Positions 44,337-53,190 of a stretch of 64,000 bases of DNA are shown one piece after another. The notes under the pieces are model-generated. The model saw only the letters and a program-made list of their open reading frames with translations. It did no database searches and was not told where the DNA came from. The stretch is taken from positions 1,488,001-1,552,000 of the forward strand of contig NZ_BTPM01000002.1 of assembly GCF_036245475.1 (NCBI RefSeq), in the 5' to 3' direction. A program made the translations under genes and the position numbers. Every line of letters starts with the position of its first letter. Position 1 is the stretch's first letter. The DNA is from Vibrio sp. 10N. GTDB lineage: Bacteria > Pseudomonadota > Gammaproteobacteria > Enterobacterales > Vibrionaceae.

Positions 44337-45677
44337 ATGAGTATAAATCTAAAATCTGATCCGATTCAGAAATCGTTTATTCAGTATTTATTGCCTGCAT
44401 TATCAGGCATGGTCATCAAATCCATCTTCATCATGGGAGATGCGTGGTTTGTGGGCAAAGGTGTCGGTGCGGAAGGTCTTGGCGCTATTTCATTAACGAT
44501 TCCGGCTTTCTCTATTTTTACCGCACTGGCCATGATGATTGGTATTGGTGGGGCTGCACTGATGTCGATTGAGTTTGGTAAAGGCAATCTCAATATCGGT
44601 CAAACCCTGTTTAGCCAGTCGATGCTCGCGACAGCGATCCTCACCACGATGACTGTTGTATCTGCTTTGATTTGGCTTGATGAGATCATTGCACTCATGG
44701 GAGCCAGTGGTTATATGGCGCAGCTCGCGCATGATTACCTAAACGTCATGCTCAAATTCTTTGTGCTCTATGCTCTCGCTTGGGTCATGTCTTGCTTTGT
44801 GCGCAACGATACCAACCCAAAGCTTGCCATGTATGCGATGTCTGCGGGCGCCGTGACCAACTTAGTTTTAGACTATTTCTTTGTTTTGAAGTTTGGCTGG
44901 GGTATGAAAGGCGCAGCTTACGCGACTGCGATTGCTCAGGGTGTAATCGCGCTAATTCTTCTCACTCATTTCGCCAGACAAAAAGGGCAACTGCGTTTGA
45001 GTTTGGAGGGTTTAGGGCTCGATCGTATCGGTCAGATCTTAAAGATCGGCGTTCCGACATTCTTTATCGAGATCACCGCTGCACTGACCATTTTGCTGTT
45101 TAACTATGTGCTGCTTAGCCAGTTTGGCGAGAGTCATATCATCGCATACGGCTTAACGGCTAACGTCGGTGTGTTTGCGCTGTTTGTCATCGTTGGAATC
45201 AACCAAGCTTGTCAGCCGATCATCAGCTTTAACTACGGTGCCAACAAAACCGAGCGCGTTTACAGCACACTCAAGCTTGGACTGGTTACTTCCATTGGCA
45301 GTGGACTATTATTCCTGTCGATTATTTGGTTCACAGCGCAAGACGTGGCACGGTTCTATTTGGGTGCAGAGAGTGAATTGCTAGAGCTTTCCGCTACAGC
45401 GCTGCTATTTTTCTTTTATGCCACGCCGCTTATGGGGCTTAACCTGGTCGTCGCCAACCTATTTCAGGCTATTGCCAAACCGAATCAAGCCACCATTATC
45501 TCGCTAGCTCGCGGTTTTGTGTTTGTCGCGCTAGGGGTGGTGATTCTGCCTGGCCTGTTCCCGACTAATGGTATTTGGGCAAGCATCCTGTTTGCCGAGG
45601 CCGCCACTGCACTAATCAGTCTCGTATTGCTGTTTGCCTTCTTGAGAAGGCAACAGATGACCCTATTGGAAGCATAA
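44337..45677 (+). CDS. MATE-family multidrug efflux pump
   Basis: 446 residues, about 12 helices in two bundles. MATE signatures include SGMVIKSIFIMGDAWFVGKG near the N-terminus and VGINQACQPIISFNYGANK (about 280-300), the second-half repeat. Exchanges Na+ or H+ for cationic drugs or metabolites across the inner membrane. ATG at 44337; the upstream gap is only 99 bases, so it may share the AraC transcript. Confidence 0.88.
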   Translation: MSINLKSDPIQKSFIQYLLPALSGMVIKSIFIMGDAWFVGKGVGAEGLGAISLTIPAFSIFTALAMMIGIGGAALMSIEFGKGNLNIGQTLFSQSMLATAILTTMTVVSALIWLDEIIALMGASGYMAQLAHDYLNVMLKFFVLYALAWVMSCFVRNDTNPKLAMYAMSAGAVTNLVLDYFFVLKFGWGMKGAAYATAIAQGVIALILLTHFARQKGQLRLSLEGLGLDRIGQILKIGVPTFFIEITAALTILLFNYVLLSQFGESHIIAYGLTANVGVFALFVIVGINQACQPIISFNYGANKTERVYSTLKLGLVTSIGSGLLFLSIIWFTAQDVARFYLGAESELLELSATALLFFFYATPLMGLNLVVANLFQAIAKPNQATIISLARGFVFVALGVVILPGLFPTNGIWASILFAEAATALISLVLLFAFLRRQQMTLLEA

Positions 45678-45697
45678 CGAGATCTGCTCTCTTACGA

Positions 45698-46597
45698 TCA
45701 ACCTTGAACGTAGGAGAGCAATTTATCACGCAGCCATATATTGGCTTTGCTATTTTGCTCTCTCTTATGCCCCATCAACACATAGTTAACCGGCAACGAG
45801 CTAAAGGGTACTGGCAAGATCTGCAACCCAAATTGCTCGGAAAACTGCCTCGCCATGTTTAAACTCGCCATACCAATACTTTCGCTACTCCCAACTAACG
45901 CCATTAACGCTAGAAGCGACTCGCATTCTGCGGCGACGTTGCGCGGCTGAATATGCTCTTTGGTAAAATAGTCCACCAGAAAAATCTCTTCGCGGCGCAG
46001 TTTGAGTGTGATGTGTTTTTCTTGGTAATACTCCAGAGCACTGATCGTCCCCTGAATTCGAGGATGTTGCTTGCTGGCTATCAGACAAATCTGATCTGAG
46101 AAGAACGGCAGGGTAAAGTAGCTTGAAGTCGAAGACTCAGAAAATTCAATCGCTAAATCAGCTTGCCTTAGGTTGAGCTGTTCACGTAGCTGCGCTTCGG
46201 TCACGGTCGTCGGAGACAATACAATTTCGCAGTTCCCTAGGCTTTTATCGGCTTCGATTTTTGGCACAAGATTAAGCATCACGGGCTCAGTGGTGTACAC
46301 CACGAAACGACGCTTTCCTTCAACAGAAAACTCTTGAGCGTCATTCAATGTGTTTTCGATGGCTTCCAATGCCGGTTCTATTTGACGCGCCATCTCATGC
46401 GCCAAATGTGTTGGGGCAATTCCTCTACCATCTCGAACAAAGAGTTGTTGGCCTAACTGGTTTTGTAGTCGCTTAAGAGCGCCACTCACACCTGGCTGAG
46501 TAAGGTCGAGTACTTCTGCCGCCACAGTAATGGATTGAAAGCGATACACAGTCAAAAATACGCGCATCAGATTAAGATCAAAGTCAGACAGTTTCAT
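45698..46597 (-). CDS. LysR-family regulator divergent from the alkylsulfatase gene
   Basis: 299 residues. N-terminal winged HTH (MRVFLTVYRFQSITVAAEVLDLTQPGVSGALKRLQNQL) and C-terminal effector domain typical of the NodD/SyrM-like branch. Three possible starts (46609 GTG, 46603 ATG, 46597 ATG) differ by a few residues, and none has a good ribosome site. The 107-base gap to the alkylsulfatase gene suggests control of that gene. Confidence 0.85.
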   Translation of the reverse strand: MKLSDFDLNLMRVFLTVYRFQSITVAAEVLDLTQPGVSGALKRLQNQLGQQLFVRDGRGIAPTHLAHEMARQIEPALEAIENTLNDAQEFSVEGKRRFVVYTTEPVMLNLVPKIEADKSLGNCEIVLSPTTVTEAQLREQLNLRQADLAIEFSESSTSSYFTLPFFSDQICLIASKQHPRIQGTISALEYYQEKHITLKLRREEIFLVDYFTKEHIQPRNVAAECESLLALMALVGSSESIGMASLNMARQFSEQFGLQILPVPFSSLPVNYVLMGHKREQNSKANIWLRDKLLSYVQG

Positions 46598-46704
46598 ATG
46601 CATAGCCACTAGTTATGTTTTAACTAAACTTATATGCATGTTTGGTTATGAGTCAAGTCGATATAGTGAACGTGTTTCCTGTTAATACTGTGATGAGGTT
46701 TTCT

Positions 46705-48723
46705 ATGCTTCGAGCGCTTACTCCTTCAACTATCGCTATCGCCGTTATGGCGTCATTCGCCGCTAACGCTGACTACGCTGGCCTTGAGGACTACCAAGGT
46801 AAACCTGCAAGCTCCCATACGCTGGAGGCCAATCAGGCGCTTGCTTCTACACTACCGTGGCAAGACACGTCTGCATTTGACCGCACCAAACGTGGCCTTA
46901 TCGCTGAATTTGGTACCCATGCTGCGGGTGAGCTTAAAAACCGATTTGAGTTTATGGCAGAGCTTTCTGTCGATGAGATCCCACCAACGGTCAATCCTTC
47001 AATCTGGCGACAAGCTATGCTCAATTATGCAGCTGGCGGTCTTTATGAAGTGACTGATGGTGTGTACCAGATCCGCGGTGCTGATCTCTCCAACATGACC
47101 ATTTACCGCACCGACAATGGTTATGTGATTCACGATCCTTTGCTATCAAAAGAAGCGGCTGCGGCCTCTTGGGACTTTGCCAAACAACATCTACCAAAAA
47201 TCAACGGTGAACACAAAATCACAGGCATGATTTACTCTCACATGCACGCGGATCACTTTGGTGGCTCTCGTGGTGTCTATGAGTCTGGTGACTTCAGCGA
47301 AGGTGCACCAATCTATGCACCAAAAGATTTCATCAAGGAACTTGCTGACGAGAACGTGATAGCAGGTACTGCGATGGGACGCCGCGCCAACTATCAGTAC
47401 GGCACAACGTTAGATAACGACGAAAAAGGCATTGTCGACAACGCACTTGGTCTGGGTACATCACGTGGAGAAGTCACGTTGGTAGCACCTACCACTGAAA
47501 TCCAAGAACGCGAGAAAGTGATCACAATCGATGGTCTTGATTTCCATGCCATCAACATGCCTGGCGCAGAAGCACCAGCTGAGATCGTGCTTTATGTGCC
47601 TCAATATCGCTCTCTAAACACTGCTGAGCTGACTTACGACGGTATGCACAATATCTACACCTTCCGCGGCGCTAAAGTTCGTGACGCGCTGGTGTGGACG
47701 AAATACCTGACAGAGCTAAAAATGCGTTACGTTGATACGGGGCTTGTCGACAACATCCACGCTGCGCACTCTGCGCCAGTTTGGAATGATGTGAATACGC
47801 CACAAAATGAAATTGCCGATTACATGACACTTCAGCGTGACAACTACGGCTTTATTCACAACCAAGCAATGCGTTTAGCCAACCACGGTGTGACTATCCA
47901 CGATGTAGGGCGCGAAATAGAAAATCTGGTTCCTGAGTCTCAAAAGCAAACTTGGCACACTAACGGTTATCACGGCTCTTACAGCCATAACGCTCGTGCC
48001 GTTGTAAACCTATACCTGGGCTATCATGACATGAACCCAGTGAACACCAACCCACTGCAAACACAAGACAAATCATGTGTGTATGTGCAAGCAGCCGGGG
48101 CAGATGTTCTATACAACGCAGGCATGGAGCACTTTAAACAAGGGGAGTATCAAGAAGCTTCGCAGCTGTTTAATGACCTGGTGCAATGTGACCCAAACAA
48201 TGTGACGTACCGCTATGCGCTTGCAGACAGCTTCGAGCAGCAAGGCTATCAATCTGAAACCATGGCTTGGCGAAACTCTTACCTACAAGGTGCAGTTGAG
48301 CTTAGAACTGGCGAGATCCAACCTTCTATCAAGTTGGCCTCAGCAGACGTGATTGCCAATACACCAACGGGAATGTTCTTAGACTTCATTGCTGTTAGGC
48401 TTAATGCAGAAAAAGCCGAGCAAGCTGGTTTAGACTTTAACTTTGGTTTGTATCATCCAGATGTGGAAGAGCGCTACTACGGTGAAGTGTCTAATGCCAA
48501 CATGAGTAACATTGAAGTCGATACGCTACCTGAAACCAATGTAGAGCTTATCATCCACAAATCGGATCTTACCCGAGTGGCATTGGGACAGGTTTCGCTC
48601 GATGAGCTACTAAAATCAGGTCAAGCAGGTATCAAGGGCGATGCTGAGCTCATAGGCAAGCTCGCGGCTTCACTTGATGAGTTTGATGGCATGTTTGAAA
48701 TCTTACCTATGCCTAATAAGTAA
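46705..48723 (+). CDS. Secreted alkylsulfatase of the metallo-beta-lactamase (SdsA/BDS1) family
   Basis: 672 residues from ATG 46705, chosen for GAGG 6 bases upstream and the signal peptide MLRALTPSTIAIAVMASFAANA. The zinc motif is HMHADH (His179, His181, Asp183, His184), preceded by the family's N-terminal sequence. Then come a helical dimerisation/TPR-like region (about 465-560, ADVLYNAGMEHFKQGEYQEA) and a C-terminal SCP2-like lipid-binding domain. The family removes sulfate from primary alkyl sulfates such as dodecyl sulfate. It is unrelated in fold to the formylglycine sulfatase and needs no maturase. Confidence 0.9.
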   Translation: MLRALTPSTIAIAVMASFAANADYAGLEDYQGKPASSHTLEANQALASTLPWQDTSAFDRTKRGLIAEFGTHAAGELKNRFEFMAELSVDEIPPTVNPSIWRQAMLNYAAGGLYEVTDGVYQIRGADLSNMTIYRTDNGYVIHDPLLSKEAAAASWDFAKQHLPKINGEHKITGMIYSHMHADHFGGSRGVYESGDFSEGAPIYAPKDFIKELADENVIAGTAMGRRANYQYGTTLDNDEKGIVDNALGLGTSRGEVTLVAPTTEIQEREKVITIDGLDFHAINMPGAEAPAEIVLYVPQYRSLNTAELTYDGMHNIYTFRGAKVRDALVWTKYLTELKMRYVDTGLVDNIHAAHSAPVWNDVNTPQNEIADYMTLQRDNYGFIHNQAMRLANHGVTIHDVGREIENLVPESQKQTWHTNGYHGSYSHNARAVVNLYLGYHDMNPVNTNPLQTQDKSCVYVQAAGADVLYNAGMEHFKQGEYQEASQLFNDLVQCDPNNVTYRYALADSFEQQGYQSETMAWRNSYLQGAVELRTGEIQPSIKLASADVIANTPTGMFLDFIAVRLNAEKAEQAGLDFNFGLYHPDVEERYYGEVSNANMSNIEVDTLPETNVELIIHKSDLTRVALGQVSLDELLKSGQAGIKGDAELIGKLAASLDEFDGMFEILPMPNK

Positions 48724-48738
48724 GACGAATCACAAACG

Positions 48739-48767
48739 AAAAACCCAGAGCAACGCTCTGGGTTTTG
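48739..48767. terminator. Bidirectional terminator between alkylsulfatase and yegD
   Basis: AAAACCCAGAGC-AAC-GCTCTGGGTTTT: a 12-base perfect stem with 3-base loop, A/T-runs on both sides. Confidence 0.9.
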
Positions 48768-48788
48768 TCTATCTGCGCAGTGGTCTTG

Positions 48789-50141
48789 TTATCTAAAACA
48801 AACATCTGCCCATCTTGCCAATCCTGCTGTAACCGAGCCAAAGTAGTTGCCCGAGACCACTGGAATGTTTGGCAGCACATCTTGCACTGCTTTACGCAGC
48901 ACAGAAGAACGTGCAGAGCCCCCCGTCATGTAAATCACATCTGGCAAAGTGCCAGCTTGCTGCGCCGCTTCTTTAACTAAGGCTTGAATTTTCTTGGTCG
49001 GATTGTCGATCGCCGCCGCCATATCAGCCTGACTGATGTCGATTCCTACATGCTCACTATAAAGATCAAGCATCGCTTTGTACTCAGCATTCTCTTCGAG
49101 GGAAATCTTGGCTTTTTCAGCTTCTCGAATCACTGCATAACCCAAGGTTTCTTGATGAAGTGCGATCAAGCGATTCACTTTCGCTGGCTCCAGCGCTTCT
49201 TTCGCCAGCAATCTAAGCTCTTTCAAGTTGTCATGCGCGTAAAACTTTCTTTGCGCTTGAACATCGTTAATAGCAATCGGGTTCCAGAATTGGGTAACGG
49301 GGATATCTAAGCCCGAATGGCGCTTAGTGCCCATACCAAAGGCGTGCATAAATCGACGAAACGCAATATAGATATCCAAATCGTTCCCGCCGACTAACTG
49401 ACCCGTGTGGGCGATGAGAGACTGCTGCCTGTCATTTTTTCCAACCCACGACGGTCCCATCTGAATGTATGAACAGTCCGTGGTACCACCACCAATATCG
49501 ACCACCAGAACATTTTTGTTGTCTGTTAGGGTCGATTCAAACTCTAACCCTGCAGCCACTGGCTCGTATTGAAATTCAACGTCTTTAAAACCAGCACGGT
49601 TCGCGGCACGCAACAATATCCCTTCAGCTTGCAAGTTGGAAGCCTCTCCACCGCGACCAAGAAAATTGACCGGGCGACCAATCACAGTTTGCTCTATCGA
49701 CCGCTCTAAATTCGCTTCCGCTTTACGCTTCACGTTGCTCATCATGGCACAAACCAGATCTTCAAAAAAAGAAAGCTGCATATCACGCAGGCCCTGAGCA
49801 CCTAAGAAGGACTTCGGTGATTTGATATAATAGACATCTTTCGGGTCTTCCAAATACAGATTCAGCGCTTGTTCACCAAACAGCACGTCGGTTGGAATTA
49901 CCTCAATACCTTCTTCACGGTTCATCTTAACAGCGCGGCGCAACACCGCCTCACCCACTTCATTTGACGGACGAATGTCTAAACAGCGAAACAGGTATTC
50001 CGAGACGGTTTCCGCTGTTGGTGCACAGAGTGTCGACGCAATGAAGCAGTTATCCCCCACCAATGGGACTTGCTCGACGTTACCATTGTTCAAATGTGCA
50101 ACAGAGCAGTTCGCGGTTCCATAATCAAACCCGATGGCCAT
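48789..50141 (-). CDS. yegD: YegD, divergent Hsp70-family chaperone
   Basis: 450 residues from ATG 50141 (GAGG upstream, family start MAIGFDYGTANCSVA). Actin-type ATPase motifs: phosphate-1 DYGTANCSVA, phosphate-2 VVDIGGGTTDCSYIQMG, adenosine MTGGSARSSVL. There is no C-terminal substrate-binding domain, as is normal for YegD, which is a short DnaK relative of unclear client range. Confidence 0.9.
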   Translation of the reverse strand: MAIGFDYGTANCSVAHLNNGNVEQVPLVGDNCFIASTLCAPTAETVSEYLFRCLDIRPSNEVGEAVLRRAVKMNREEGIEVIPTDVLFGEQALNLYLEDPKDVYYIKSPKSFLGAQGLRDMQLSFFEDLVCAMMSNVKRKAEANLERSIEQTVIGRPVNFLGRGGEASNLQAEGILLRAANRAGFKDVEFQYEPVAAGLEFESTLTDNKNVLVVDIGGGTTDCSYIQMGPSWVGKNDRQQSLIAHTGQLVGGNDLDIYIAFRRFMHAFGMGTKRHSGLDIPVTQFWNPIAINDVQAQRKFYAHDNLKELRLLAKEALEPAKVNRLIALHQETLGYAVIREAEKAKISLEENAEYKAMLDLYSEHVGIDISQADMAAAIDNPTKKIQALVKEAAQQAGTLPDVIYMTGGSARSSVLRKAVQDVLPNIPVVSGNYFGSVTAGLARWADVCFR

Positions 50142-50245
50142 AAAAATTACCTCAACACGTGAAAAAGGGCGGCAAAGAATAGCAGCCTTAAAAGGAAGTT
50201 CAAGCGCCAAAGCCTAAACTCTATACCTTTAGACGCCTCAAGCAT

Positions 50246-50281
50246 AAAAATAGGGCTACGACTTGCGATCGTAGCCCTATC
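50246..50281 (-). terminator. Terminator after the thioesterase gene
   Basis: Stem TAGGGCTACGA/TCGTAGCCCTA; on the minus strand it is followed by TTTTTATG. Confidence 0.85.
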
Positions 50282-50287
50282 GGCTTG

Positions 50288-50300
50288 TTTACACTGTAAA
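50288..50300. other. parS2 centromere site
   Basis: TTTACACTGTAAA, a perfect match to the Vibrio chromosome II parS2 core. It lies between the thioesterase stop and its terminator. Confidence 0.85.
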
Positions 50301-50307
50301 ACGAACG

Positions 50308-51108
50308 TTAATCGAAGATAGCGATACTTTGCCGGCTGACTGCCACGAGATCACCTCGGTTATTCCAAATATTCGCTTGAGCGTGAGCATAACCTTCAGC
50401 GGCTTGTCTGGTATGCGACTGATAAGCAAACCAATCTTCCGGCTGGACAGAGCGGTGTGGGTGAATAAATTCCAGATTCCACATCATAGTACTTGCTGGC
50501 GCAGGCGTGCTCATCATCTGCAACACACCAGGAGGCCACGCGTCCACCAAACAAATGAGGTGAGCATCAGATATCACTTCCGGTGACACTTTAAATCTCA
50601 TCCAGCCCCAAGTATGAGAGTCTCGACTACCAGTGAAAGGTAAGTGGCCACGGGCAAGCGCTAGATCAATATGAGAGGTGTAGTTAGGGGCGCCTTGTTC
50701 AATAGATGGAAACCTTGGAAGATCATCGGGTAAAGGCATAATGTGATTATCGTTATTTTTCACCACAATATTGGACTCACGGTCAGCGCCAAAGCACCCT
50801 TGTTGAAATACCGCTACTTGACCATTTTGCACCAAGCGTGCACTAAGCTGCGACACACTTTTTCCTTCACGAAGCACTTCAACTTCAAACGTAAACGGCA
50901 CGTCGACCAAAAGAGGTCCAACAAAATTAGTATTTAGAGAACGTAAAACACGCTCTCCGTTAAGATGAGATTGCATCACGGTATACAACAGAGAAGCCGA
51001 TAATCCACCAAATACCGTACGCCCCTGCCCCCATGACGCCGGGATCGACATATGCTCGCCGCTTGTCGCGCATAGCCTGGCTTGTGCGATTAATTCATCG
51101 AAGTGCAT
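50308..51108 (-). CDS. TesB-like acyl-CoA thioesterase
   Basis: 266 residues. Double hot-dog thioesterase of the 4HBT_3 type: an N-terminal half with GQGRTVFGGLSASLLYTVMQ (Gly-rich, about 27-46) and a C-terminal half with WNLEFIHPHRSVQPEDWFAYQS. Expected to hydrolyse acyl-CoA; chain preference unknown. ATG 51108 follows a G-rich ribosome site. Confidence 0.82.
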   Translation of the reverse strand: MHFDELIAQARLCATSGEHMSIPASWGQGRTVFGGLSASLLYTVMQSHLNGERVLRSLNTNFVGPLLVDVPFTFEVEVLREGKSVSQLSARLVQNGQVAVFQQGCFGADRESNIVVKNNDNHIMPLPDDLPRFPSIEQGAPNYTSHIDLALARGHLPFTGSRDSHTWGWMRFKVSPEVISDAHLICLVDAWPPGVLQMMSTPAPASTMMWNLEFIHPHRSVQPEDWFAYQSHTRQAAEGYAHAQANIWNNRGDLVAVSRQSIAIFD

Positions 51109-51279
51109 CCCTACCACCTTATGTTAACACCTTGTTACTCAACAATAACTGGTCGGATGGGTTGCTGCAAGGGGTGTCACCTATTTTTGTTACATTTCAC
51201 ACACAATCAGCAATAACATTTTGTTATTACCTTAAACAAAAAATTAACCAAATATAATGTCAATATTGGAGTTGATGCT

Positions 51280-51366
51280 ATGAATGTTACCTTGCTGATC
51301 GACATGAATAACAGCCTCGAGCGAGGTCGAGTTGCATTGAAAATCTGTGAGGTTATAAAATCGTGA
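51280..51366 (+). CDS. Possible small protein of 28 residues
   Basis: An ATG with GGAG 8 bases upstream opens a 28-codon frame (begins MNVTLLIDMNNSLERGR). It lies in the 425-base region between the thioesterase gene and the insertion sequence. Nothing but the ribosome site supports it; it could equally be chance. Confidence 0.2.
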   Translation: MNVTLLIDMNNSLERGRVALKICEVIKS

Positions 51367-51402
51367 GCAAGAGCGTTAGCTTTGCCTTAGGGGCGTGACC
51401 GG

Positions 51403-51415
51403 CTTACAGTGTAAA
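51403..51415. other. Degenerate parS2-like site
   Basis: CTTACAGTGTAAA, one mismatch (first base) from the parS2 core. Confidence 0.5.
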
Positions 51416-51511
51416 TTCCCCCAATGCCAACCTATTGGTGTTGTTTTGCTTGTCTGCTGAACGGTAAGAAAAAGTTATCGAACTTCAGAATTCACTTTAA
51501 AAAACAACAAA

Positions 51512-51533
51512 AAAGGGCGCTCCAGCGCCCTCT
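51512..51533. repeat. Left copy of the 22-base duplication flanking the insertion sequence
   Basis: Starts AAAGGGCGCT and is itself a stem-loop (AGGGCGCT/AGCGCCCT). Identical to 53127-53148. On the minus strand this copy is still followed by a long T-rich tract, as an intact terminator would be. Confidence 0.88.
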
Positions 51534-51545
51534 CAGATTGCTGAC

Positions 51546-51577
51546 GAACCCCGCTTTTTCAAGCGGGGTTCTTTTTT
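51546..51577. terminator. Terminator inside the insertion sequence, after the transposase gene
   Basis: GAACCCCGC/GCGGGGTTC stem with TTTTTCAA loop and a following TTTTTT on the plus strand; the minus strand has no comparable T-run, so it blocks incoming plus-strand transcription best. Confidence 0.75.
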
Positions 51578-51613
51578 CGGAGCGGCCGTAGGCCGCGATC
51601 GCGATATTTTTTG

Positions 51614-53050
51614 TTAGATAGCGTTCTGAAGTGAGTAAGGCTTAAATCGGCATACAGAGGCTAGTATTTGACTTATTTCTGCCTTATTTAGGCCCATTTT
51701 TCGCAGATAGCTCACCACCAACGCTATCTTCTTGATGTTTTGAGCGGCAGCGGCTAACCAACATTGCATTTGCACTTTTGCGAGACCGCGGTAGCGCGCG
51801 TAACGGTGGCCATGGTGTTGTTTTGCATCGGCGAAGCTTCGTTCTACTGTTTCACTTCGCCTCCGATACGTCTTCTTTCCGTAGCTAGAGAGTCGCATTT
51901 GATTGGCTCGCTCCACCGTCTCACTATAAAGGTGACGCGTTATGACCTTCTGCATATTTTCACTCTTAGTACAGTCGTCCCGAACGGGGCAAAACGCACA
52001 TTGTTTCGGGTCTGAAGCGTATGAGCGATAGCCTGCGCGTGTTGTGGTTTTATAGATAAGTTCTTGCCCTTCTGGACAGCGATAGGTATCGGTCTCTTTT
52101 TGGTATTTGAAGTCTTTCTTCTTAAATTTGTTCTTAGTTCTTGATGGGCGGCGATACCCGAACACACCTAATATACTGCGGCGCTCGAGTGATTCAGCAA
52201 CAGGCGCAGTGAAGTAACCTGCATCGATACCAACTGCGATAGGATTGAGGTTGAACTGCTCTAGTGTGTGATCGAGACGACGGATATAGGGCTGTGAGTC
52301 ATTCACATTCCCCGGTGTTGCGTATGTGTCTACGATGATACCGTGCTTACCATCCACGGTTCGGTGGTCAAGATAGAAGAAGCCTTGAGGCTTATTGTCT
52401 CGTGTCATAAAGCCACTTTCAGGGTCGGTGGTGCTGACTTTAGTGTTTTTGACGTCTGTCTTTGGTGGCGTCTCTTTGAATGGATTTTTACCTTCAGATT
52501 CTCGGTCTGCAGCCACATCTTCATTCAGCATATCAAGATAAGCGCCTGCACTAACTGGACGCAGACGATTCATGTGCTTGTTCTTGTTAGCATTGGCTTT
52601 AAGGTGTGTACTGTCAGTGAAGAGCTCCTGTCCTGCGACTAAGCCTTTCTCCATCGCTTGAAGCACTATGTTGTTGAAGATGCGCTCAAAGACGTCAGTA
52701 CCATTGAAGCGTCGAATTCGGTTCTGGCTTAACGTCGAAGCATGGATAACTTTTTCGGTCAGTGACATTCGTAAGAACCAACGATAAGCGACGTTCACTT
52801 CAATTTCTTTGACCAGTTGGCGCTCACTTTTGATGCCGAATAGGTAGCCAAGCAGAATGATTTTGAATAAACGCACAGGGTCTACGGGTGGGCGGCCATT
52901 ATCTTTGCAGTATAGATGTGCCACTTCGTCTCTGATGAACTCGAAGTCGATGGCATTATCAATTTTACGAACGAGATGATTCTGTGGAACGAGCTGTTCC
53001 ATGGTTACCATTTCGAGTTCGTATTGCTGAGGAGAAGGTTTTTGAAGCAT
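51614..53050 (-). CDS. IS1182-family DDE transposase
   Basis: 478 residues, intact. Features of the family are the N-terminal HLVRKID and NGRPPVDPVRLFKIILLGYL blocks, the first Asp in LFTDSTHLKANANK (about 145), the second in VGIDAGYFTAP (about 273), and the Glu region YRRRSETVERSFADAKQHHG (about 392-411). A cysteine cluster CAFCPVRDDC sits before it. The element may therefore be active. ATG 53050 lies just downstream of a hairpin. Confidence 0.93.
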   Translation of the reverse strand: MLQKPSPQQYELEMVTMEQLVPQNHLVRKIDNAIDFEFIRDEVAHLYCKDNGRPPVDPVRLFKIILLGYLFGIKSERQLVKEIEVNVAYRWFLRMSLTEKVIHASTLSQNRIRRFNGTDVFERIFNNIVLQAMEKGLVAGQELFTDSTHLKANANKNKHMNRLRPVSAGAYLDMLNEDVAADRESEGKNPFKETPPKTDVKNTKVSTTDPESGFMTRDNKPQGFFYLDHRTVDGKHGIIVDTYATPGNVNDSQPYIRRLDHTLEQFNLNPIAVGIDAGYFTAPVAESLERRSILGVFGYRRPSRTKNKFKKKDFKYQKETDTYRCPEGQELIYKTTTRAGYRSYASDPKQCAFCPVRDDCTKSENMQKVITRHLYSETVERANQMRLSSYGKKTYRRRSETVERSFADAKQHHGHRYARYRGLAKVQMQCWLAAAAQNIKKIALVVSYLRKMGLNKAEISQILASVCRFKPYSLQNAI

Positions 53051-53126
53051 ATCGGAGTATCCATATTTCGATACTCCTATTAGATCAAAGGTCTAGCTTG
53101 AAAGCTAGACCTTTGTCAGCAGTCTG

Positions 53127-53148
53127 AAAGGGCGCTCCAGCGCCCTCT
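53127..53148. repeat. Right copy of the 22-base duplication flanking the insertion sequence
   Basis: Identical to 51512-51533. On the minus strand, reading out of lpd, the stem-loop here is followed by CAGACTG of the element rather than by a T-run. Confidence 0.88.
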
Positions 53149-53190
53149 ATAGCCAACCCAATTTGATAAATCTTTCCGGTGGATTGGGGG

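Larger units (their letters stand above)
51534..53126. mobile_element. IS1182-family insertion sequence (1593 bases)
   Basis: Imperfect terminal inverted repeats CAGATTGCTGACGAA (left) and CAGACTGCTGACAAA (right end, inverted) bound the element. One transposase gene fills it. A strong hairpin with T-run (51546-51575) follows the transposase; another hairpin (AAAGGTCTAGCTT/AAGCTAGACCTTT, 53087-53114) and an inverted repeat GGAGTATC/GATACTCC (53054-53077) precede it, likely damping outside read-through and transposase translation. A 22-base direct repeat flanks it. Confidence 0.9.

Noticed and set aside
51512..53148. Reading the GGGCGCTCCAGCGCCC copies as the inverted ends of the insertion sequence
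   Set aside because: They are direct repeats outside the element; the true ends are the CAGA-Y-TGCTGAC inverted repeats immediately inside them.
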